Under the pieces are notes generated by a model. It was not told the origin of the DNA. It worked only from the letters and a program-made list of their open reading frames with translations, and did not search any database. A program made the translations under genes and the position numbers. This document shows, piece by piece, positions 57,162-64,000 of a stretch of DNA of 64,000 bases (the stretch's first letter is position 1; the number at the start of each line of letters is the position of its first letter). Origin of the DNA: CAIWHR01 sp963717695 (GTDB taxonomy: Bacteria; Pseudomonadota; Gammaproteobacteria; Burkholderiales; Casimicrobiaceae); NCBI GenBank assembly GCA_963717695.1, contig CAVQWR010000007.1:124001-188000 (forward strand). The letters are read 5' to 3'.

Positions 57162-59183
57162 TCACCCGCGCCGGGCGAAGAACGCCTCGACGTCGGCGAT
57201 CTCGCGCGTGCGCCGCATCGGCGGCAGGCTGCGCCAGATGCGCTTGCCGTACGGCTTGTCGGTGAGCCGCGGATCGCCGATCATCAGCACGCCGCGGTCG
57301 GTCTCGGTGCGGATCAGCCGGCCGGCGCCCTGCTTCAGGCTGATCGCCGCCTGCGGCAGCTGATAGTCGAAGAACGGATTGCCGCCTGCCGCGCGCAGGT
57401 GCTCGAGCCGCGCCGCGAGCAGCGGATCGTCCGGCGGCGCGAACGGCAGCTTGTCGATGACGACGACCGACAGCGCGTCGCCGGGTACGTCGACGCCCTC
57501 CCAGAAGCTCTGGCTGCCGAGCAGCACCGCGTTGCCGAGCTCGCGAAAGCGCGCGAGGAGCTCGCTGCGCGAGCCTTCGCCCTGCACGAGCAGCGGCCAG
57601 TCGAGCCCTTCGCGCGCAAAGGCATCCGCCAGCATCGTCCGCGCGTCGTTCAGCGCGCGGTGCGTCGTGAACAGCATGAACGCGCGCCCGCCGCTCGCCT
57701 TCAGCACCGGCAGCGCCGCGGCGACGACCGCGGTCGTGTGCTCGCGCGAATTCGGCGGCGGCAGTCCGCGCGGCACATAGAGCAGCGCCTGCGCCTCGTA
57801 GTCGAACGGCGATTCCCAGCAGCCGGTGGCGGCGTCGTCGAGGCCGAGCTCGCTCTGGTAGAGCGAGAAGTCGCGCCCGACCGCGAGCGTCGCCGAGGTG
57901 AAGATCCACGCGCGGCCCGACTGCTCGACCTGCTTGCCGAACGTGTCGGCGATCGACAGCGGCGAGGCGAAGAGCTGCCAGCCCTGGTTCGTCACGTCGA
58001 CCCAGCGGATCCACTCCTTCGGCGGGCCGCCTTCGACGTCCGCGACCGGGCCGGTATTGCGCCAGCGCGCGAGCGCCGCGGCCGCCTCCATGGCGCGGCG
58101 CGCGCAGTTGCCGAGCTCCTCGCTGCGTTCGGCGAAGAGCGCGAGCTCGGCGGCGAGACGATCGATCGCGGCGCCGAGAAGATCGAGCGCTTCGGTGAAG
58201 CCCTCGCGCGACGCGGCCATCGCCTGACCGAGCTTGCCCGGCGTGTCGCCGAGCGCGAGGCGGACCTTCCGGATGGCGGGGCCGACGTCGGCGGCCGCGT
58301 CGGGAAGATCGGCCACCTCGCGTGCGTCGGTGCGTGCCGCAACCTCGGCGTCGCGCGCGAGCTCGGCCAGCTCGCCCGCACCGAGCTGCTCGCCGAAGAA
58401 CAGCGTTGCGGTGTCCGGAAGCTGGTGCGCCTCGTCGAGCATGACCGTGTTGCACGCCGGCAGGAGCTCCGCGAGACCTTCGTCGCGCAGCATGACGTCG
58501 GCGAAGAAGAGATGATGGTTGATCACGACGACGTCGGCCTCGAGCGCCGCCTTGCGCGCCTTCAGCACGAAGCACTCGGCGTGATGCGCGCACTCGCTGC
58601 CGAGACAGTTGTCGCGGGTCGACGTGACCAGCGGCCAGATCGTGGCGTTCTCCGGGACGTCGGCGAGCTCGCCGCGGTCGCCGCTTTCGGTCGCGTGCGT
58701 GAACGCGACGATCTTCGTCAGATGCCGCGCATCGTCGCGCGATGGAAAGCGTCCCTCGGCGGCGGCACGCTCGAGGTGATGGTGGCAGACGTAGTTGGCG
58801 CGGCCCTTGAGTAGCGCCAGCGTCACCGGCAGGCCGAGCGCGTCGCGCACCAGCGGCAGGTCGCGCTGGAACAGCTGGTCCTGCAGCGTCTTGGTGCCGG
58901 TCGACACGATGACCTTGCCGCCGTAGAGCAGCGCCGGCACGAGATAGGCGAACGTCTTGCCGGTGCCGGTGCCGGCTTCGGCGATCAGCGTGCCCTGCGC
59001 GCGAATCGCCTGCGCGACGGCCTCGGCCATTGCGAGCTGCTGCGGGCGGAAGCGAAAGCCGGGCAGCGCGCGCGCGAGCGTGCCGCCCTCGCGGAAGATC
59101 GCGGCGAGCTCGGAATCCTCTCCACCGGGGAATCCGGAAGCGTCGGCCGCAGCCGCCGTCCGGTCGTGGACGTCTTCGATCAG
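57162..59183 (-). CDS. DinG/YoaA-family ATP-dependent DNA helicase
   Basis: This superfamily-2 XPD-like helicase acts in DNA repair. Walker A is LIAEAGTGTGKTFAYLVPAL, the DEAH box is NTVMLDEAHQLPD, and the iron-sulfur cysteines appear in NYVCHHH, DNCLGSEC and AECF. Motif VI reads GAGRLIRTETDRGVLMIGDP. The gene is intact over about 2 kb. No ATG is in frame near the N-terminus, and CTG at 59183 is the first reasonable candidate, so the start needs checking. It nearly abuts an unrelated secreted protein gene and is convergent with bamD. Confidence 0.88.
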   Translation of the reverse strand: MIEDVHDRTAAAADASGFPGGEDSELAAIFREGGTLARALPGFRFRPQQLAMAEAVAQAIRAQGTLIAEAGTGTGKTFAYLVPALLYGGKVIVSTGTKTLQDQLFQRDLPLVRDALGLPVTLALLKGRANYVCHHHLERAAAEGRFPSRDDARHLTKIVAFTHATESGDRGELADVPENATIWPLVTSTRDNCLGSECAHHAECFVLKARKAALEADVVVINHHLFFADVMLRDEGLAELLPACNTVMLDEAHQLPDTATLFFGEQLGAGELAELARDAEVAARTDAREVADLPDAAADVGPAIRKVRLALGDTPGKLGQAMAASREGFTEALDLLGAAIDRLAAELALFAERSEELGNCARRAMEAAAALARWRNTGPVADVEGGPPKEWIRWVDVTNQGWQLFASPLSIADTFGKQVEQSGRAWIFTSATLAVGRDFSLYQSELGLDDAATGCWESPFDYEAQALLYVPRGLPPPNSREHTTAVVAAALPVLKASGGRAFMLFTTHRALNDARTMLADAFAREGLDWPLLVQGEGSRSELLARFRELGNAVLLGSQSFWEGVDVPGDALSVVVIDKLPFAPPDDPLLAARLEHLRAAGGNPFFDYQLPQAAISLKQGAGRLIRTETDRGVLMIGDPRLTDKPYGKRIWRSLPPMRRTREIADVEAFFARRG

Positions 59184-59732
59184 CGCTTGCCGCTTCCCGC
59201 CGCGGGCGCCGCCGTGGTCGACGCGCTGGTGAAGCCGCCGGAGAGGGCGGTACGCACCGCGCTCGCCTGCTGGTGGAACGCGTCGTAGGGCTTGGCGACG
59301 CGCGCCTTGTACGTCTCGTCGTCCTCGCCGCGCTGCCACTTGAGGCTCACGATCGCCTGCATCCACAGGTCGTAGAGCGCGCGCAGGTCGTCGACCGCGG
59401 TGCGGCTGCCGGTCGCTTCGCGCAGCGCCGCCTGGTACGGGCGCGTGATGTTGATCTTCTGCTTGTCGACGCAGTACTCGCTCTTCGCGCCGTTGACGCC
59501 GTCCTCGGACTTCTCGTAGCCGAACTCGATGATCTCGATGCTCTTCACGTGGCGGCACATCGTGTAGAGGTGATCGACGGCGTCGAGGAAGCAGTCGACC
59601 GCTCCGGTGCCGGTGGCGTTCGGGCAGATGTACGTGTCGGGCTTGGGAACGAACCCGCCCTGCTGCGCGGCGGCCGGCGCGGCCAGCGCGATCAGGGCGG
59701 GAAGGGCAAACAGCGATCAGTGTGCGCAGCAT
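59180..59732 (-). CDS. Secreted protein of unknown function, one frameshift
   Basis: After skipping one base near the start the protein reads MLRTLIA then LFALPALIALAAPAAAQQ, a signal peptide. The mature part has four or more cysteines (TYICPNATGTGAVDCF, HLYTMCRHVKS, SEYCVDKQKINI) and a helical end with LYDLWMQAIVSLKWQRGEDD. About 183 residues. No known family. Its end overlaps the helicase frame by 4 bases. Confidence 0.65.
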
Positions 59733-59870
59733 GGCAGTGTCCCGGAAGCGGCGGGGAATGGGCAATGCTACCGCGGACCGAGGTCGCGGCTCAAGACGGA
59801 CGGATGGACGACGCGCGGCGGGTGGAGTTCCACTGGCCCTGCACCCGTTGCAGCGGCCCGCCCGGCGTTC

Positions 59871-60611
59871 CTAGATCGTTACGCCGCCCGACACTTCGAT
59901 GACGGCGCCGTTGATGTAGGAGGCCTCGTCGGAGGCGAGCCAGGCGTACGTGTTGGCGATTTCCTCGGGCTTGCCGAGGCGTCCCATCGGGACCTTCTCT
60001 TCCATCATCGCGATGACCTTGTGCGGCATCGACTTCAGGATCGGCGTCTCGATGAAGCCGGGGCAGATCGCGTTGGAGCGGATGCCCTTCTTGCCAAGCT
60101 CGCGCGCCCACGTCTTCACCATGCCGATGACGGCGAACTTGGTGGCGGCGTAATTGGTCTGGCCGAAGTTGCCGTACAGGCCGACGATCGACGACGCATT
60201 GAGGATGCAGCCGGAATTCTGCTCCAGCATGATGTCGACGACCGCCTTGGTGCAGTTGTAGACGCCCTTGAGGTTGACGTCGATCACGTCGTCGAACTGC
60301 TCCTCGGTCATCTTCTTGAGCTGCGCGTCCTGGACGATGCCCGCATTGTTGACCAGCGTGTCGATGCGGCCCCACTTCGCCATCACGCCCTCGACCATCC
60401 GGCCGATGCTGTCCTTGTCGGTGACGTCGACATGGAAATGGATGGCTTCGCCGCCGGCGTCGTTGATGTCTCTGGCGACGTCGTGGGCGGCTTTCTCGTT
60501 GATGTCGCAGACGGCGACCTTCGCGCCTTCCCGCGCGAACTTGACGGCGGTCGCATGCCCGATGCCCGAGCCTGCGCCCGTGATGATCGCCACTTTATCC
60601 ATCAACCGCAT
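59871..60611 (-). CDS. Short-chain dehydrogenase, 3-oxoacyl-ACP/acetoacetyl-CoA reductase type
   Basis: This intact 246-residue NAD(P)-dependent reductase has the cofactor loop IITGAGSGIGHATAVKF, VDTLVNNAGI-like RIDTLVNNAGIVQDAQLKKM, the catalytic Ser/Tyr/Lys in NASSIVGLYGNFGQTNYAAT, and the end SYINGAVIEVSGGVTI. It is of the FabG/PhaB type and could reduce 3-oxoacyl-CoA or -ACP. GGGAGAACGAAG precedes the ATG. Its promoter carries an operator-like palindrome shared with phaP, hinting at a link to PHA. Confidence 0.87.
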   Translation of the reverse strand: MRLMDKVAIITGAGSGIGHATAVKFAREGAKVAVCDINEKAAHDVARDINDAGGEAIHFHVDVTDKDSIGRMVEGVMAKWGRIDTLVNNAGIVQDAQLKKMTEEQFDDVIDVNLKGVYNCTKAVVDIMLEQNSGCILNASSIVGLYGNFGQTNYAATKFAVIGMVKTWARELGKKGIRSNAICPGFIETPILKSMPHKVIAMMEEKVPMGRLGKPEEIANTYAWLASDEASYINGAVIEVSGGVTI

Positions 60612-60662
60612 CTTCGTTCTCCCGGAAATATTGCCTTGGCTGAAGCGTGAGCAAACCTGTGC

Positions 60663-60690
60663 ATTATAGTCAGCTTGGTGCAATGCACAA
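60663..60690 (-). promoter_or_regulatory. SDR promoter with PhaR-like operator
   Basis: Read leftward, TTGTGC (60685-60690) is a -35 with a 16-base spacer to TATAAT (60663-60668). The palindromic TTGGTGCAATGCACAA (60675-60690) covers the -35, and its TTGGTGCARTGCA core is shared with the phaP upstream operator. Confidence 0.55.
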
Positions 60691-60983
60691 CCCCAACTTG
60701 GGCGAGCGAGGCGGGGCATTGGTTGATGCAAATCAATTGATAAACAAACAGTTATGAATTGATCTGGTTGTGCCGGGATCGCGCGCCGAGCGTTGTACTG
60801 TGCGGCGCACCAGTTCTCGTCGACCCGGTGGCGCATTGCGTCGGATGGCGCCGCGTCCGCCGCCCGCACCGAAGCGGCGCCGGGAAGGGCGACCGCCGCC
60901 GCTTGGTGCCGCGCGGCGGCTCGCGGGATCGTTCACGCATTGCCGCGGATACGACGACGAGCGACTGGCACGGACCCGTTCGA

Positions 60984-62684
60984 TCAGGCCGGTTCCCAGT
61001 GCTCGAGAACAAGCTCGAGGGTCGTATTGCCGTTCCACTCGTTGAGTTCGGGGCGATAGACCGCCCGGATCGTCGGCGGAAGCGGGTCGACGTGATTGAA
61101 GAGGATCGCGCCGATGCGTTCGCCGCCGTCGCGGATGAGGGCGAGCTTCGCGTGCTTGCCGCCGACGGTCTTCTGGTCGGCGACCGCGAACCGGCCCTCG
61201 AACTGGGGCGCCGGAAAGCCCTGGCCCCAGACCTCGGCGCGCAGCGCCTCGGCGAGCGCGATGTCGAGCTCGCCCGGGCCCAGCGCGCCATCCGTTTCCA
61301 TCGTCCGCTTGAGTTCCGCCGCGGTGAGCTGTTCGCGCGCCAGCGCCTCGAACAGCGCGGCGAAGCGCGGGAGCTCCGTCGCGGCGAGCGACAGGCCGGC
61401 GGCGTAGGCGTGGCCGCCGAACTTGGCGATGAGGCCGGGCGCGCGCTTGTCGACAAGGTCGAGCGCGTCGCGCAGGTGAAAGCCGGGAATCGAGCGTCCC
61501 GAGCCCTTGATCTCGCCGGCGCTGCCCGGCGCGAACACGATCGTCGGGCGGTGGTAGCGGTCCTTGAGGCGCGACGCGACGATGCCGACGACGCCCTGAT
61601 GCCAGCCCGCGTCGAACAGGCACAGCGTGCAGGCATCGTCGGTGCCGGCATCGAAGGTGCGGCCGGCGAGCGCCTTCAGCGCGTCCTCCTGCATCGTGGC
61701 CTCGACCTCGCGCCGCTCGCGGTTGAAGCGGTCGAGTTCGACGGCGAGCGGCAGCGCGGCGACGCCGGTTTCGGCGACGAGGCAGCGAATGCCGATCGAC
61801 ATGTCCGCCATGCGGCCGGCGGCGTTGAGGCGCGGGCCCGCGACGAAGCCCAGGTCGTAGGCGCTCGCGCGGCGCGCGTCGCGCCCGGCGACGGAGAAGA
61901 GCGCGGCGAGGCCGGGCTGCGCGCGGCCGGCGCGAATCCGCGCGAGGCCCTGCGCGACCAGCGTGCGGTTCACCCGGTCGAGCCGCACGACGTCGGCGAC
62001 GGTGCCGAGCGCGACCAGGTCGAGCAGCGTGCCGAGATTGGGCTCGGCACGCGTCGCGAATGCGCCGCGCGCGCGCAGCGCCGCGCGGGTCGCGAGCAGC
62101 ACGTAGAACATCACGCCCACGCCGGCGAGATGCTTGCTCGGAAAGTCGCAGCCCGGCTGGTTCGGATTCACGATCAGCGCCGGCTGCGGCAGCGTCGCCG
62201 CCGGCAGATGGTGGTCGGTGATCAGCACCTCGATCCCGAGTGCCGCCGCCGCGGCGACGCCCTCGTGGCTCGCGATGCCGTTGTCGACGGTCACGATGAC
62301 GCGCGGTGAGCGCGCCGCCGCCTGCACGACGATTTCGGGCGTGAGGCCGTAGCCGTACTCGAAGCGGTTCGGAACGATGAAGTCGACGCTGGCGCCAAGC
62401 GCGCGCAGGCCGCGCAGTCCGACCGCGCACGCGGTGGCGCCGTCGGCATCGTAGTCGGCGACGATGAGGAGCTTCTCGCCGCGCTCGATCGCGTCGGCGA
62501 GCCGCGCCGACGCGGCGTCGATGCCCTTCAGTGCGGCGAACGGCGGCAGTCGGGCGAGGTCGGCGTCGAGCTCGTCGGCCGCCGTCACGCCGCGCGACGC
62601 GAACACGCGGGCGAGGACCGGATGCACGCCGGCCGCGGCCAATGTCTCGGCCGCGGCGGGAACGGTGCGTCGGACGATCTCCAT
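60984..62684 (-). CDS. recJ: Single-stranded-DNA-specific exonuclease
   Basis: RecJ degrades single-stranded DNA 5'-3' in recombination and mismatch repair. The 566-residue protein has the DHH-family motifs LLIVADYDADGATACAV, VTVDNGIASHEGV, LITDHHLPA, and AGPRLNAAGRMADMSIG, then the DHHA1 domain with GRSIPGFHLRDALD and FGGHAYAAGLSL. Intact. Start ATG at 62684 overlaps the stop of the upstream gene (TGATG), so the two are coupled. Confidence 0.93.
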   Translation of the reverse strand: MEIVRRTVPAAAETLAAAGVHPVLARVFASRGVTAADELDADLARLPPFAALKGIDAASARLADAIERGEKLLIVADYDADGATACAVGLRGLRALGASVDFIVPNRFEYGYGLTPEIVVQAAARSPRVIVTVDNGIASHEGVAAAAALGIEVLITDHHLPAATLPQPALIVNPNQPGCDFPSKHLAGVGVMFYVLLATRAALRARGAFATRAEPNLGTLLDLVALGTVADVVRLDRVNRTLVAQGLARIRAGRAQPGLAALFSVAGRDARRASAYDLGFVAGPRLNAAGRMADMSIGIRCLVAETGVAALPLAVELDRFNRERREVEATMQEDALKALAGRTFDAGTDDACTLCLFDAGWHQGVVGIVASRLKDRYHRPTIVFAPGSAGEIKGSGRSIPGFHLRDALDLVDKRAPGLIAKFGGHAYAAGLSLAATELPRFAALFEALAREQLTAAELKRTMETDGALGPGELDIALAEALRAEVWGQGFPAPQFEGRFAVADQKTVGGKHAKLALIRDGGERIGAILFNHVDPLPPTIRAVYRPELNEWNGNTTLELVLEHWEPA

Positions 62685-63697
62685 CAGTGCGTCTCGTCTT
62701 CCGTCGCGCCAAGAAGCGCGGCGATTGCAGGTTGTCGGAAACGGTTGGCGATGCGCGTGGTCCAGGAAGGTCTGCCGGTGCTCCAAATGCGCGCGCTGCC
62801 ATGGTCATCGGTGATCACCGTCACGCGCTCGAGCGTACCGCGCGCGAGCGCGGCCGCGGCGGGCGCCGCGAAGTCGCGATCGATGGCCGCGACGTCGGCG
62901 GGTTCGGCGAAGGCGACGACAACCGTCGCGGCGTCCTTCGCCTGTGCGAGCACGTTGTCGAGATCGGTTGGCAGGGCCCGCGCCGCAGCGCCCGCGTGAG
63001 TTGCAAGCGCCCGCACTGCATCATCGCCCACAAAGGTCGCGATCGAAGGCGACACCGGTGGCCGCACCGGGCGCGTGCCGCCTTCGGAGAGCCACAACCC
63101 GTTCGCACTCGCCTTGCCGTCACGCTCGCGCGTCGTGGTCACGTCGTGCGCAAACAGCAGCATCTGGATCTCCTCCTGCCAGCGCCACCAGGTCTTCGCG
63201 TCGGCGCCCTTGGGCATTTGCGCGCGCAGGCTTCGCCCCTTTGCGGTGACGAGCGGCCGGGTCGAGAGCGCAGGCACGCTCGGCGCGCGCACGAACCAGG
63301 CGTCGGGCCGCGGCGCGGTGAAATGCAAGCCGTCCCCTGCGAAATGCGCGTTCAGTGTCGCGACGAGCGAGGCCGTTTCGGTCGCGTCGAGATCGCGCAC
63401 CGCCGCGCCGACCTGCGCGTCGTCGCGGCCCGCAATGAGCGTGACCGGATCCGCGGCGAGCCAGTACGCGTCGCCCGGATCGACACCATGCATGGCAAGG
63501 CGAAGCGGCGCCATCGGCCAGTCGATCTGGCGGGTGATGCCGAAATACGGGGCGAGGGCCGCGGCGATTCCGTCCGCTTCACGCGTCGCTGCACCGGCGG
63601 CCGCGATGAGGCGCGCCAGATGCTGCAGGCGTACTGCCTTGGCGTCCGTAGCGCGGACGATTTCGGCGAGGCCGGGGACGGTCAGAACGAGGTGCAT
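62684..63697 (-). CDS. Conserved protein upstream of recJ, function unknown
   Basis: The 337-residue protein begins MHLVLTVPGLAEIVRATDAK and contains WPMAPLRLAMHGVDPGDAYW, KTWWRWQEEIQMLLFAHDV and a C-terminal TVITDDHGSARIW segment. Similar proteins precede recJ in betaproteobacteria and are sometimes compared with phosphoglycerate-mutase/phosphatase-type folds, but no active site is clear to me. The start ATG is chosen at the first family-like residue. It is translationally coupled to recJ. Confidence 0.7.
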   Translation of the reverse strand: MHLVLTVPGLAEIVRATDAKAVRLQHLARLIAAAGAATREADGIAAALAPYFGITRQIDWPMAPLRLAMHGVDPGDAYWLAADPVTLIAGRDDAQVGAAVRDLDATETASLVATLNAHFAGDGLHFTAPRPDAWFVRAPSVPALSTRPLVTAKGRSLRAQMPKGADAKTWWRWQEEIQMLLFAHDVTTTRERDGKASANGLWLSEGGTRPVRPPVSPSIATFVGDDAVRALATHAGAAARALPTDLDNVLAQAKDAATVVVAFAEPADVAAIDRDFAAPAAAALARGTLERVTVITDDHGSARIWSTGRPSWTTRIANRFRQPAIAALLGATEDETH

Positions 63698-63921
63698 CGA
63701 ATCATCGGACGGGCGATCGGCCGCCGTTGCTTGGCGATGGGTGCGGTGAGTTCGCTGGAGCCGGTGACGCTTGCGCGGTGGCGGCAAGGCGGGCGACCTC
63801 CAAAGGCAGGCCGCGATCCGGTCAAGTATAGGTGAGCGCGGGCGCCGCATAAATCCGGCGTGCGATAATGCCACGGCACGCTGCGTGCGCTGTCCTCCTG
63901 TTTCTTCGCCGGAAAATCCCC

Positions 63922-64000
63922 ATGCTGAAGCACGTCGTCGTCTGGAATCTCCGCGATCGGTCGCGCAAGGCGACGGACGGGCCCGTGGCGAAGGCCGCGC
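63922..64000 (+). CDS. Dabb-family (stress-responsive A/B barrel) protein, N-terminal fragment
   Basis: The window ends inside this gene. The visible start MLKHVVVWNLRDRSRKATDG matches the first strand of Dabb proteins (LKHVV-W-L). The rest lies beyond the window. Function of these small dimeric proteins is mostly unknown. Confidence 0.6.
   Translation, partial: MLKHVVVWNLRDRSRKATDGPVAKAA

Noticed and set aside
1..64000. CRISPR arrays, IS elements, integrases or phage genes
   Set aside because: No regular repeat-spacer series, transposase or integrase motif was seen.

Overview
The window is a high-GC chromosomal segment whose gene content points to a betaproteobacterium, probably Burkholderiales-like. 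The evidence is a polyhydroxyalkanoate (PHA) set (phaC, phaB, phaP, phaR with rimO next to phaR), a Bug/TctC-type tricarboxylate receptor, a DUF3141-phosphotransacylase-ackA-fabI operon, and many small DUF3309/BON/CsbD/DUF883 stress proteins. I saw no rRNA, tRNA, CRISPR array, insertion sequence or prophage. Many genes carry single-base frameshifts that leave recognisable protein in the next frame. These look mostly like consensus indels, so the frameshifted genes are listed as one CDS each with the breaks noted.

Layout. 1-9.3 kb holds the end of a Dcu-type C4-dicarboxylate transporter, a repeat-bearing secreted protein, a beta-carbonic anhydrase, a DUF2254 membrane protein, a dicarboxylate/glutamate symporter overlapping a GltI-like binding protein, a DASS-family symporter, small lipoproteins and a bile-acid-symporter-family protein. 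9.5-14.9 kb is the DUF3141 / phosphate acyltransferase / acetate kinase / enoyl-ACP reductase operon. 15.3-24.2 kb is one giant, heavily frameshifted cyclic beta-glucan synthase (NdvB type), followed by an AI-2E-family permease and a ferritin-like protein.

26-46 kb is a dense stress and envelope island: SodB, DUF883, BON, DUF3309, CsbD, entericidin, VIT-family transporter, cyclopropane-fatty-acid synthase, histone-H1-like protein, phospholipase D, DUF3096, DUF1003, LapA and three Crp/Fnr-family regulators. A DUF3309-BON pair beside a crp gene occurs twice with identical spacing. A 16-bp palindrome of the form TGTRCG-N4-CGMACA recurs in at least ten intergenic positions in this island, including upstream of all three crp genes. 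I propose it as the operator of an undescribed regulon.

46-54 kb holds rimO-phaR, the divergent phaP gene with a strong sigma70 promoter flanked by TGCA-type PhaR-like operators, a candidate small RNA with an anti-Shine-Dalgarno loop and a sigma32-like promoter, a Bug receptor with an unknown partner, then phaB, phaC and a ZIP metal transporter. 54-64 kb holds pgeF, rluD, bamD, a DinG-family helicase, a short-chain dehydrogenase whose promoter carries the same TGCA-type operator as phaP, recJ and its partner gene, and the start of a Dabb-family protein.
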